Position numbers and translations under genes: made by a program
Part shown: piece by piece, positions 24,977 to 36,821 of the stretch
Position numbering within the stretch: the stretch's first letter is position 1
Layout: every line of letters starts with the position of its first letter
Assembly: GCF_000189635.1 (NCBI RefSeq)
Contig: NW_002476370.1
Span: 62,001-126,000 of the forward strand
DNA length: 64,000 bases
DNA from: Tetrahymena thermophila SB210
Lineage: Eukaryota; Ciliophora; Oligohymenophorea; Hymenostomatida; Tetrahymenidae
Reading direction: 5' to 3'
The notes under the pieces: generated by a model
Told to the model about the DNA's origin: nothing
Database searches by the model: none
What the model saw: only the letters and a program-made list of their open reading frames with translations

Positions 24977-26471
24977 ATTTTCTAATGTTTCTATATAAAT
25001 TTTATTTTTTATTTTTTTAGATGATGTTTTTTTAATTTAAAACTTGTTTTTGTTATTCTCTCTTGCCTATTTTAAATTATTATTTTTTATTTTAAAACTA
25101 TTTATGATAGAAAAATATAAATAAACTCAATATAATAGATGGAACAATTATTAATTCATCTATCAGAGTAAAACTTATCAAATAAACACCATTATTACTA
25201 ATCTTATTCAATTCAATCATTGATGAATTCATTAATTTTTTATTAAAAGTAATAATTTTTTTATATCTTTTACTTGCAGAACATAATCATTTTTGGTAAT
25301 TTAAAAAGCTAATAAATTCGTTTCTCATTAATGAATTTTAGAATTAAAAATACAAAAATATATTTAATATAATACTTTTTTACATAAATTTTTTCAAATT
25401 TTTTTAATGATAATAAAATAATAAAAAACTAATTTATAATAAAAAAACAATTAACAAAGGTTATTGAATAAATTTTTTTTCATCCCCATTTAATCAATTT
25501 TACACTTTTAAATCAAAATTAAATTTTGAAATTTATTTTTCTAGTGCAAATAAATAATGATTGATTGTAAATAATCTACTCAAAATTTTATAAAAATATG
25601 TTTCAATAACCAAATAGACTCTTTATACTTAATTTATCTATTTTTATTTTGAAATTTAAACTAAAGTATATTTTATGAAAACTAAAACCATCTTTTTAAA
25701 GGATTAAAATAGTTATTGAAAAAATTTATATTTTATGATTATGCGAGAATTGAATTTAGGAACTAACTTGCTCAATTTTTCATGATCCTTAATCCCAAAC
25801 AATCTTTTAAGGAATTTATTCTATTTCATATTTATTCCTCAATCCCAAAATAGATTTTTTAAAGACATAATATTGCTAATGATTAGCTAAATTTTTTGTT
25901 TGAAGCTTCTCAAATAAAAGGTTCTAATATTCTATTTAACTTATCTAAATTAACAGCCCATTTTTCTTCTCTAGAAGAATTGAAAATTATTCTTTCTTTC
26001 TTTCTATTTGTTTTTTGTATTTTTTTCAAAGTTATTTTGCAACTAAAAATATTGTATCTATAAATGTATTTTCTGAGTGCATTTAAATATCAAGCGTATA
26101 GTTATTTGTTAGTCAATATATATTTTTAATTAACATCAGAAAAAGATATATTTGATAGAAACAACATAATTCATTCAATATTTTTACTACATTTATTGCT
26201 TTTTTTTCAACATGAAACACTATTAATTGACTTTTTGAAATAAATTCTAATATTTATTTTAGTTGGATCTTCAAACAATTTACACTTTTTAAATACAGCT
26301 TAAATTGTAAGGAAAAATAATTTATCCAGTATTTTAAAATCAAAATAAATGAATACAAATCTTTTTCTTAAACAATAATTACTAAATATAAAAATCATAT
26401 AAGCATTTTTTATTTATATTAATAATACAAGCTTATGTATAAATTTTTATTAATTCATTTTAAAAATATTA
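24977..26471. other. Long spacer between copies 6 and 7
   Basis: 5' flank of copy 6, then a ~500-bp AT-rich segment (25260-25700) resembling 17880-18110 (both contain ATTAAATTTTGAAATTTATTTTTCT-like words). Then comes the best-preserved remnant of the leucine-rich gene, annotated separately. Confidence 0.5.
25740..26300 (-). pseudogene. 5' fragment of the leucine-rich gene (best-preserved remnant)
   Basis: Collinear with about 13540-14142. The stretches GAATTTAGGAACTAACTTGC, TTTTTCATGATCCTTAATCC and TTTAAGGAATTTATTCT match the intact gene's region around its LRNMKNL motif. Frameshifting indels and a duplicated AATCCCAAA block are present, so it is non-functional. Confidence 0.7.
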
Positions 26472-27413
26472 TCATACCATTTCTATTTCATTAAATACAT
26501 TTATATTATTTTATGTTTTTACTTAATTAGTAATAGATTTGATATATTTTTCTAATTATCCAATTAATCCTATAAATAATACATTTGTTGAGGAAATAAA
26601 AGGACAAAAAGTAAATACTAAGAATGCAAAGTACTAAGAAAAAGGGGCATTAAGCCTCTTGAAAGATATGAGTGCGAATTGCTCTAAATCTCTAACATTT
26701 ACTCTGCTTTTAGAATTTAAGTAAGCTTAGTTTTTAGGTTGACCTTTTTCAATTCTACTATTAAAAAAATGCACATAACAATTTTTAGTCTTAACTAAAT
26801 CCTCGTAATTAGTATCGAATGGTAGGCACATCCAGCTAGGTAGTTTCACTTAGCTAAATTTATATGGAGTAGAGCATTATCCTTAATCACAATGATTTTC
26901 CCCATAATGCAAAAATGTAAGAGGATTATGCTGTTAAATCGTTGTTGAAGTAGTACCTTAAGACTATGAAGACAAGCAACCATAACCTAAAAATTTTTGA
27001 CCATCCATCTAAAAATCAATATATAGAATTGAGTATTTTTCACTAGATAAAGGTGGAAATTCATCATAATATGTCGAAAACTTACCTACAACTGAACACT
27101 CTTAGATTTCTTCAAATTGATACTATAATGTTTAATTAAATATCCCTAAAAAAATGCCTAAAAATAAACCTAAGCTGATTACAAAACAAGAAATATTAAT
27201 AGTTAGAAAAGATGTTAAGCAATTTTCGTAAGGACACCAAAAGAGGAGATATTAAATAAACTAAAAGAAAGCTATAATTGGTAAGCAGTAAATCATTTCT
27301 AGCACAGGATAGTCATTCAAGTAAAAGATAGTAATAAATATTATATATAATTAAAGCACAAAAATAATGTTAGCAGTAAATTTAATCTCAAATTTTGTGT
27401 TTAGCAGAGACAT
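26472..27413 (-). CDS. Tandem four-pass membrane protein, copy 7
   Basis: An intact 313-aa frame from ATG at 27413 to TGA at 26472. The close cysteine pair is CDQGQC; all six large-loop cysteines and the WCPYENC loop are present. The variable segment reads QSQGTTSTTIQQ. The N terminus MSLLNTKFEIKFTAN is nearly identical to copies 5 and 8. Confidence 0.85.
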
Positions 27414-27810
27414 TTTTTCTTATATTTCTTAAATTTTTGTTTTTTTTTGTTTTTTTAGGTGATGCTTTTTTTAATTTAAAATTTATTTTTTTTTGTAAAT
27501 CTAATTTTTCTATTAAATTATAAGTTTTTTCTTTTAAAACTTTTAGTGATAGAAAGATATAAAAATACTAAATATAATAGATAGAACAATTTTTAATTCA
27601 TCTATCAGGATATAATTTATCAAAAATAAATCGTTTTTATTAATTTTCATTGATTTAATCATTCATAAATTCTTTAATTTTTGATTAATAATAGGAATAA
27701 TTTTTTCATAAAATACGAATATCTTTTATTTTAAGGACATAATAATTTTTCGAAATGTAATAAAAGCTAATCAATTTTGTTTCTCTCAGAAGAAGTAGAA
27801 TTAAAAATAC

Positions 27811-27900
27811 AAATTTTAGGATAGTTAATTAAATTAAATTTGTTAGCTTTCCTTTGATTTTTTTAACGTTGATTCTTTTATTATTATTATTATTATTACA
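27811..27900 (-). pseudogene. Duplicated 3' fragment of the Asn/Gln-rich gene
   Basis: About 90 bp (ATTTTAGGATAGTTAATT..., GTTAGCTTTCCTTTGATTTTT) match 30231-30320, which is inside the last exon of the gene at 30180-32618, at roughly 85% by eye. Here it is cut off on both sides and ends in a TTA trinucleotide run. It marks a duplication breakpoint. Confidence 0.75.
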
Positions 27901-28042
27901 AGGCTTATTCTATCTATTTAATATAAGATATCAGTATGTGCTTGATTTATTTTTTATATAAGGTAGAAACTTTAATAGAATTTTCATATTAAAAAAAAAA
28001 TTAATTATTGATATAAATAAAACAAAAGAGCCAAAGAAGAAA

Positions 28043-28096
28043 ATTCGTGTATGTAGCCTTGAAAAAGACAGTACCCTAGGGTAATATATATATATA
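28043..28096. repeat. Short dispersed repeat ending in a TA tract, copy B
   Basis: TTCGTGTATGTAGCC, then TTGAAAAAGACAGTACC, then CTAGGGTAA and an (AT)n tract. It matches 16118-16180 with only a few differences. Confidence 0.6.
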
Positions 28097-28608
28097 ATAA
28101 TAATTAAATAAATAAATAAATTATGATGATGCTGTTATTTAATCAGATTAAATAAACAAATTTATTATCTAAGATAGTAAAAAAAGTAATGATAATTTAT
28201 CAGTTTTTAATAATATCAAGTAAATAGTTATTTGCTCACCAAAAGAAATTTTTAATTAACGCCAGTAAATTTTTAAAGATATTTTTGGTAAAAAACAACA
28301 TAATTCATTCATAATTTTTTCTACTAAATTGCTTTTATTTTTCTTTATTAAACACGATTGTTTGACTATTTGCATTAAATTCTAAGAATTATTTTAGTTG
28401 GATTTTCTCACAAATTTATCAATTTTTAAAAAGTAGATTAAAATTTAAGCAAAAATAAAGTATCAAGTATTTTAAACTGAAAAAAATAAATGTAAATATT
28501 TTTCTTAAACAATGAATACTAAATATAAAAATCATATTAACATTTATGGTATAAATTAACGAAACTTGCTCTTGTATAATTTTTTAACAAGTCATTTTAA
28601 AAATATTA

Positions 28609-29559
28609 TCATGCCATTGCCATGACTTCTACTTGATTATATTAATTTATATTGGTGAATCTTTTATCTTTATTAGTAATAGATATGATATATTTTTCTA
28701 AATATCCAATTAATCCAATAAAGAATAGGTTTGTTGAGGATATAAGAGGACAAAAAGTAAATACTAAGAACGCAAAATACTAAGAAAAAGGGGCATTAAG
28801 CTTATTGAAAGATATGAGCGCGAATTGCTCTAAATCTTTAACATTTATTCTGCTTTTAGAATTTAAGTAAGCTTAGTTTTTATGTTGGCCTTTTTCTATT
28901 CTACTATTATAAAAATTCACATAACAATTTTTAGTCTTAACTAAATCCTCGTAATTAGTATCGAATGGAAGACACATCCAACTAGGTAGTTTAACTTAAC
29001 TAAATTTGTATGGAGGAGAGCATTGTCCTTAAAAACATTGATTATCTCCATAATACAAAAATGATAGCGGGCTATATGATATAGATTATGTTTAACTAGT
29101 ATCTTAAGACTATGAAGACAAACAACCATAACCTAAAAATTTTTGACCATCCATCTAAAAATCAATATATAGAATTGAATATTTTTCACCAGGTAAATTT
29201 GCAAGTTCTTCAACATATGTTGAAAACTTACCTATGACTGAACAATCTTAGATTTCTTCAAATTGATATTTTAGTGTTTAATTAAATATCCCTAAAAAAA
29301 TACCTAAAAATAAACCTAAGCTGATTATAAAACAACAAATATTAAGAGTTAGAAAAGGTCTTAAGCAATTTTCATAAGGACACCAAAAGAGGCAATATTA
29401 AATCAACTAAAAAAAAGCTATAATTGGTAAGCAGTAAATCATTTCTAGTATAGGATAGTCATTCAAGTAAAAGATAGTAATAAATATTATATAAAACTAA
29501 AGCACAAAAATAATGCTAGCAGTAAATTTAATCTCAAGTTTTGTGTTTAACAGAGACAT
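28609..29559 (-). CDS. Tandem four-pass membrane protein, copy 8
   Basis: An intact 316-aa frame from ATG at 29559 to TGA at 28609. The close cysteine pair is CFQGQC. The variable segment is the most divergent (QSQDTSQTQSIS, then YSP in place of HNP). The tail VEVMAMA is most like copies 4 and 5. This is the 5'-most copy in transcription order and abuts the Asn/Gln-rich gene. Confidence 0.85.
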
Positions 29560-30179
29560 TTTTTTTATATTTCTAAATAATTTTTTGTTTTTTTTTTTGC
29601 TTTTTTTAGATAATACTTTTTCTAATTTAAAATTTGTTTTTTTTTGTAAGTCTAATTTTTTAATTTAAATAAAAAGTTTTTTATTTTAAAACTTTTTGTA
29701 ATAGAAAGATATAAAAAAACTCAATATAATAGATAGAACAATTTTTAATTCATCTATCGGAATATAAGTTATCAAATAAACACCCTAATTATAAATTTTC
29801 CTTGATTCAATCATTCATAAATTTTTTCATCCCATTTAACCACTTTTTAAATTTTGTATTAAAAGTAATAAATAATTTTTGTTAAAGAAAAATATTATTT
29901 TTTACTATCAAAATATTAAGAGAAAATAAATAAGAGATGAAATAGTTTGTTTGCATTTTTAAAAATAGAATTAAAAATACATAAATATGTTTATTATAAT
30001 AACTTACTTTTTTCTTTATAAAATTATTCAAAGAAATATTTTTACTTTTGATAATTAATTAATTAATTAAAAACAATTGCTTGATTTTGAAACAATATAA
30101 ATAAATAAATATATTTCTTATTGAAGTAAATTAAAATTAAATATTTTTATTGAAAATAATTTAATATGGTTTGGTTATA
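29560..30179. other. 5' flank of copy 8 and 3' flank of the Asn/Gln-rich gene
   Basis: Contains the conserved block found ~130-180 bp before each family ATG (near 29715-29760, AATATAATAGATAGAACAAT). Further out is the word GAATTAAAAATACATAAATATG, seen 300-410 bp upstream of most copies. No coding sequence. Confidence 0.5.
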
Positions 30180-32618
30180 TCAGAATAGATTTTTAGGATG
30201 TAAATGAATATTTTTTTCGTTTAATCTATTATGATTTTAGGATAGTTAATTTAATTAAATTTGTTAGTTTTCCTTTGATTTTTGTGATGTTGTTTCTTTT
30301 ATTATTTTATTATTAATAGGTGTGCTGCAAAACATTTCTATTATTCTTTAATCTTAATTCATATTTTATACATTTGCTTTAGCTCTTCTTCTTTCTATAC
30401 TGTTATTTCTATAATTTAAGTTCACTCTTTGAGGAGTTTTTTCGTATTCCATGAATTAAGGCTAAGAATCTGTTGAAACTATTTTATTCATCTTTTATTA
30501 TGAAGGAAAATTTAAAGATACTTGATGGTTATAATCAGTGTATTTAGCTGTTTGAGCAATTGATGAAATTGGAGACTGTTTACATAGAGCATTCTCAAGC
30601 TCAAAGTTCATTTGTTTTACTTAATTTAGTTTTTGTATATTCATTTTCGGTCTGCTTTTTAAAGGAGCTGAATGAGCTTCCTGTTTAAAATTGAAAAAAT
30701 CTTCTACTTTACATTAGTTTTAAAATCTCTTGTTTGATATGGTTACATCATTTGGCTTATTAGAATTCAAAGCAGAGCTGTTTTCCAGTTAAATTGAATT
30801 TGTATAATTGCTTTGATCTAGAATCTGTGATGAGTTTTTATAGGTAGAATTATGGAAAAGAGAGCTGATATTTGAATTTTAGTTTATTATTTAGCTGTTA
30901 ATCATTCTTTGCTTTTTTAAAGATTTGTAAGCTCCTTGTGCACTTCTAGTAGATAAGTCAATGATTTTATTAGGTGAATTTTGTTAAGATATTTTTTATA
31001 ATATAATTTATTTTAGATTATTGGTTGAATTAGAATTTTCTTCTTCAAAATTAATAGAATCAAGCACCGATGTGTGAATCCCATTATGATTTGAAATACT
31101 GTTTAAGTAATTCGGAGTTACTTAAATTGTTGGAGGTTCTATTATACTTGACTTCTTTGAAATACGAAATTTAATCCCATTACTTTTAGTCTTTGTTGGT
31201 GAAGAACTTAAATAATTTCTACCTTACCTCTCTATATGGTCAATTAATTTTCTAGTTTCTGTTGGAGTCAATCTATATTGCTTTGATTTTAATGGCGTGT
31301 TTTAAGCAGAGCCTTAATAGGATTAATTTTAAATACCACTTTATCCTTAATTTGAAGTGGGGATTTTATTTATTTAGGAGGAAACTCTTGGTGTAAGATT
31401 TGCTTTGCTGCTAGTATTATCAATTTAAGGCATTTAACTTTGCTACTCTAAATAATTCTTATAAATTTCTCTTTACTTTTATGTTTCCAGATTATCTCTT
31501 TGCCTTAACTGCTCATTAAATGGTTTTACTCTGACTTGCTGCTCTGAATTTTCTTTTAATTTACCATAATCTTGATAGTTTTTGTTAATTAATTCAACTG
31601 GAATGAATTCATGAGTCTATATCGGAAGCTGCTTTGACTAAGTTTTTTATAAAAGTAGACTGTTTCTTCTTATTTCTGTTATTTTTTTAAAAGCATCAAC
31701 TGTTTTATCATTTTAATCTATATATTACTATATTTTTTCTTATATCATATCAATTTTTATCTTGATTTAGTTATTGTTTTGAGTCATTTTAGGAGAAATT
31801 GCTTAGTTCTAAGGCGTTTAAATCAATTACTGTTACTGTTGAGGTACCAAATAAGATATAGGGGAATGTCTAGATATATTAAAAGGAGTAAAAACTGCAG
31901 TATGTCTTTGGCTAACTTACTCAAACAAATTTAACTTAGCTTGATCTAAATTCTTAGGAGAGTTGAGTATATTAAGTTTTTATTTAACTTTATTTATCAC
32001 TCTAGCTTATCTCTTTTTGCCTATCATTTAAAGGATATCTTCTTCTTCTTCATCATCATTTTCAGAATTAATATCATTTTATTGTATATCCTCCATATTT
32101 TATCTGTAGTTCATGCTGTATTATACTTCTTTATTCCCATTTTCTATAAACTTATCCCTTTACTATTACTAATCTCTATCGAAGCTCCTTTACAGTCTAC
32201 TTTTAAAGTTTTTTTTATTTTCCTAAATTTACAAAGAATTTTTTCTCATAAAATTTGCAACAAAATCCATTGCTTCAGTTCCCTATAAATTTTGAATCTA
32301 CTTCAAATTTTCTCTAGGACTATTTTCATTTTAAGCTGAGATAGCTCTCATGTTTCTTCCAGTCTTATTACGCACTTACTTTCTCTAATTTTTAGTTTAA
32401 AAAAGTCTGCTTTCTTCACTTAATTCATCTTAAACTCCATTCCATCCACCTAAGCTATTTACTGCTTAAGACATTCTTGAATTTATATTAATTTGGTTTA
32501 TTAATTGAGTTGCATTTATATTTTATTAATCATTATTAAGTATATCACTTATTTCTTATTCTTAATCTATTTCCAATAAAAAGCTCTTTGCCTAATTTTC
32601 AAGCCTCTAACGGCTCAT
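30180..32618 (-). CDS. Asn/Gln/Ser-rich low-complexity protein, unknown function
   Basis: An uninterrupted frame of 812 codons plus TGA, from ATG at 32618. The composition is rich in Asn, Gln, Ser and Lys, with an acidic run (NDDEEEEDI) near residue 190 and repeated basic patches. No membrane segment, signal peptide or enzymatic domain is recognised. Candidate phosphorylation-type SP/TP sites are frequent (SPRE, TPLKS, SPTK). It is probably a largely disordered cytoplasmic, nuclear or cytoskeletal protein, but this is inference from composition. Its last ~90 coding bases are partly duplicated at 27811-27900 within the membrane-protein array. ATG 32618 is the first in-frame ATG after AT-rich non-coding sequence. 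Confidence 0.82.
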
Positions 32619-33991
32619 TTATTGGAAAATATGCTTAAGTTAAGTAAATCTCTACAGAAAAGAAAACTTTTTAGCTTTTTTTGAATAAACGTTTACAATC
32701 CTAAGAGCTATTTAAAAAATATGTGAAAAATTATTGGTTAAATATAATATTTAATCAAAATTAATTATTTTGTTAACAATACAATATTTTGTTAAATTAT
32801 GTATTTTAGTTAAAGGTAAATAATGATTTAAAACTAACAGTTGATAGAATTACTTATCTTCTTTATTAAATATTCGATATTATTTTCATGAATAAATAAA
32901 TTAGTATGAAAATCTATCAAAATAAGATTAGCGAAAGAATAAATCAACGATTATAATAAATTAAATGAATGATAATTGTTAAATCTTAATTTTACTTCAT
33001 ATCAAAATATCAATAAATTAAACAAATCAAAGTATATAAAACACCACCAACAAATAAATACAATTTTTTATTAAAGATAGATTAAAATTTATAGTTTAAC
33101 AATTTATTTATAATCATTTTATATAAACTAGTAAAAAATACATTTAATTTAATAAATCATTAGAAACCAGAGATATTTTTACAACCTCATTTGAGGTTTG
33201 TAAATTTTAATATTTTTTATAAGTATTTACAAAAAAATAAGAATTAATTAACCATCCATTCAATTATTTTATATTTTTATTTTTATTAAATGAAAAAAGA
33301 TTTTGTAAAAAAATTATTCAAAACATATTTGCATAATTTTATTTGAATTTAATTACATAAACCCTAATTCATTCATATACTATGATTGATTACCTGAAGT
33401 GGATAAAATTTATTTTTAAGTTACCTGATTTATAAAAAATAGGTATATGAATACTTATATAATTACTGTAAAAATCAGGATTTATAGTATAAAAAATAAA
33501 AATATTTTATTTAATAAAATAATAATAATTTAAATATTTTATAAATGAACTAATGAATGAATGAATGAATGAATGAATGAATAAATTATTCTAAAGTTAG
33601 TTAGAATTGACAACATAAAAATAATGAATAAGATATTTACAAGAAATAAATAATAATTAATAATGAATTCAATTTTTATAAAACTATATACAGGTTTAAA
33701 TTACTTTATATTATTTGGTATTTATTTGCTTATTTGACTCTAGATTAGTTTAATAATTTATATTTTTTGTTTGATTGTATGTTTTTTTGTTTGTTTAAGG
33801 TAGTATTTTAATTAAAAAAAATATTTTTTTAGTAGATTATTTATATAAATTTAGACTCTTATTTTGTAAAATCTTTTAAAAAAACTCTATGATAAAATGT
33901 GATTTTAATTTTTTAAAGAGCATGGATTATTCTCACCTTAGAGCAGATGGCTTTTTTATAAATATGATAAATGAGTTAGTGAGATTTTAGT
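32619..33991. other. Intergenic region
   Basis: Very AT-rich, with no frame of coding character on either strand. It holds a (TGAA)n microsatellite at 33552-33581 and a small foldback near 33180-33200 (AACCTCATTTGAGGTT). Confidence 0.6.
33552..33581. repeat. (TGAA)n microsatellite
   Basis: About seven copies of TGAA, the same tetranucleotide class as the array at 2151-2208. Confidence 0.9.
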
Positions 33992-36000
33992 TCAATTTAA
34001 TTTTACTATTCTATTTTTAGACTAAATAGAAATGATCTTTTTTCTTATTGCAACATATTCTTGTAAAGCTATTTCATTTTTTTAAGTTAACTTTTGAATT
34101 CTATTATATTCTTCTTCTATGTTTGAAGGCAAATTCTTTATCTTATTTCCTTCAAGATGTAATTTAATCCATTCCTTTTTTGTAATTTAATCTTCTTCAG
34201 TTAATAAATGAGCTCTATTCTCTTCAAATAATTCTTTATTTTTTTTCTTTATTTGATTAAAAAAATTAATTCATTTTAAAATATAAAAATCACTACATTT
34301 TAAAATAAAGAATATGTTGATTGAAAAAATTAAAACTATTTAATAAATAAATAAATTATATGAGGAATATCACTAATTTAAGTTGTAAATCAACCAATTA
34401 AAATGCAAATACTGAATTAAAATTTAAAAAAAGCATAAAAATAAAAAAAAGTGTTTTAAAAAATAAATTTTATTTGAGTTTGCTTGTTTTTATTTACTTC
34501 TCTTATTTGTTCTGTGAGAGTTACAGAAAAACTAATGTTAGAAACAGATCCTATTTATTAATTATCAATATCTTTAGAGAACATTTAATTGGTTAATTCG
34601 TCCCTTTCGGTTTTGTTTCTATCTAAATATATTGAGTTCTTTGAAATTTAATATATTTTGCTAATGTTATTTACAAAATAAAATTACAAAAACAGTTTAT
34701 TTTTCAGTTAATTTATAAATTTACCTGTCTTCTTGAGTGATGTCTTAATTAAGGTTTGCTTTTCTTGTACTTCTACCTCTTGTTTAAATTTGATTTTTAA
34801 CTGTAGGGTAATTCTAATTACTCTATATCTTATCCGAATCAGTTGAGGCTTAAGAAAACTCTTAACATTCATTTAAAACATTTAAGTCATTATTGAAGCT
34901 GTTAATCATTTAGTTATCGTAAGAATTGTTATTTGTGTTTTTCGATAGGTTGTTTCTATTTGGGTTGTTTCCACTTTTTAACAAATAAGAGTGCTGCTTA
35001 GAATTTCCCATTTGTTTGACTAAGTGAGTCTATTGACTGTTATGAATTTTGCTGATTTGATAATTTTACTTATTTTCTAATCCTCGCATTATAATAGCTC
35101 CTTTTTCTTATTCTGCCATTTTAATGTTATTGAGTTTTATCAGGTTTTTTTCTAAATTCTCTTTGTTTTAAGCGATAACGGCTTTTTATCTAACGAATTT
35201 GTATTGATTATTTTCAAAAATTGTATCCTTCTTACAATGTTTGTAAGAAATTTGATTAATTTCTTAATGTTTTAAGTTTTAAATGTTTTCTTGCTCTTAA
35301 AATGGAGGGCAGATTTCAGCTGTTTTTCTTTATTAATTCAAAGAGGAACTCGCATTAGATTTCTCTTAGCAATTTTAACTCACACTATTTTCTTTTCCTC
35401 TGCCTTTCGAAAAAGAATGGTGTCTTTTTACATTCCCATTCTAAATGAAAACTTTATTATCAGAATCTCCTTACTCAATAGTTGAGCCTTAATTAAATTT
35501 ATGTGCGGCTTTATGAGTGCCAATTGTTTTTTATATATTATCCTTATCTCTCTTGATAATTTCTGAATTTTTAGGTCTTGGTATATTATTGTTTCTCTTC
35601 ATTTTGCTCTGAAGTAATTGCAAATTTTCCTCAATAATTTCTCTATTTTCACTGACGCTGTATCTATTCGATTTAGATATTTTGTAAAATGATGTACTTA
35701 AATTCTAACTCTCTGTCTAGTTTATAAGATTTCTGTTGGTTGATATGTTTTCAGATAGAATTCCTTCAACAGGAATCTTTTCTTTTTCATTGACTGTTGA
35801 AATATTTTCTTTCTATAGAATCTATTCCTCCATCTATGTATTTATATAATTAATTCTTCTTTTAATATTAAATTATTAACTGGATTATTTTCAAAAGCTC
35901 TCTCTAAATGTTAAAAGTGAGTATTACTATTAATATGCAAATATTCTTTTTCTTCTTTAAAAAATTATAAACACCAAATACAAAATCGATTAATTATCAT
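33992..36000 (-). CDS. Asn/Ser/Lys-rich protein, four exons, unknown function
   Basis: Exons on the minus strand: 36000-35881, 35833-34725, 34618-34498 and 34246-33992. Introns are 47, 106 and 251 bases, all GT...AG, and the reading frame is preserved across each. The product is about 534 aa, hydrophilic and Asn/Ser/Gln-rich, with a coiled-coil-like Glu/Lys-rich C terminus (EEEYNRIQKL region). The second acceptor is the TAG four bases past a first TAG; only that choice keeps the frame. The first exon is less certain: it adds 40 codons beginning MIINRFCIWC and uses a weak GTTAAT donor. Without it the gene would start at ATG 35833 (494 aa). No domain recognised; adjacent to another low-complexity gene on the same strand. 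Confidence 0.7.
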
Positions 36001-36821
36001 CTAATCCTTATTTTATATTTTTGCTTAAATTTTAAACTCTTAAAAATAGAAAAAATCATTTCGTTATTCGTTTGAATTGTTAAGCAAAATTTAAAAAAAA
36101 AAAACAAAATTTAAAAGAGACTAATTAAGATCTTTGTTATTATATTGAAATAATTTGATCAGATAATAGGATTCAATTAGCTTTTAAATTTTAATTATTT
36201 TTGTTATTATAAAAATCTATTTAGCTAAACCTTGTTTTATTTAATTATGTTTGATATTTTAAATAATTTTTATTTAATATTGTATGCAAATTTAATTTTA
36301 AGTTTAAATTTATTGCAATCTTATATTAAATATTTGATTGTTTGACTTAAATTATTATCAAATACTATTAAAATAATCAGGAAAAACAAACTATTTCCTT
36401 GTTGCTCACGCATTAATAAATTAAAGGATAGATAGATAAATAAATAACAGAAACAAACAAGCAAACAAATCTAATTCGTAATAATCTTATTGAGCTAGTA
36501 ATTAATCAATTAATTTTATTCATATTTATTGCATTTTATGATCAAATCTGCGCTCAAACAATGTTTAATCAGTAAAAATCCTGTAATATTTTTTATTATT
36601 AAAAATAAATAAATAATTGCGCTCAATAAAATCCATGATAGTTATAAAATAAACCAAATTTACATAATTTAAAAAGTATTAATAGTTTTTATAAATCTGT
36701 TGAGATAAAACAAATAATATTCATTAATATTAAATTAAGATAATAAAAAAGAGAGAAACTACTTAATTACTAAATTAGCATATTAAATTAATATTAGATA
36801 ACAATATCAATTAGTTTATCT
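36001..36821. other. Divergent intergenic region
   Basis: AT-rich region between the start of the leftward gene at 36000 and the rightward MORN gene, expected to contain both promoters. No further feature recognised. Confidence 0.5.

Larger units (their letters stand above)
27414..28608. other. Spacer between copies 7 and 8
   Basis: In order: 5' flank of copy 7; a duplicated 3' fragment of the neighbouring Asn/Gln-rich gene (27811-27900); the second copy of the short dispersed repeat (28043-28096); and a leucine-rich-gene remnant (28190-28425). Confidence 0.6.

Noticed and set aside
14817..29559. Eight pseudogenes full of stop codons
   Set aside because: Under the standard code each copy has dozens of TAA/TAG. 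With TAA and TAG as glutamine, all eight are fully open from ATG to TGA, as are the FCP1, M16 and thiolase genes, whose family motifs need those codons to be sense.
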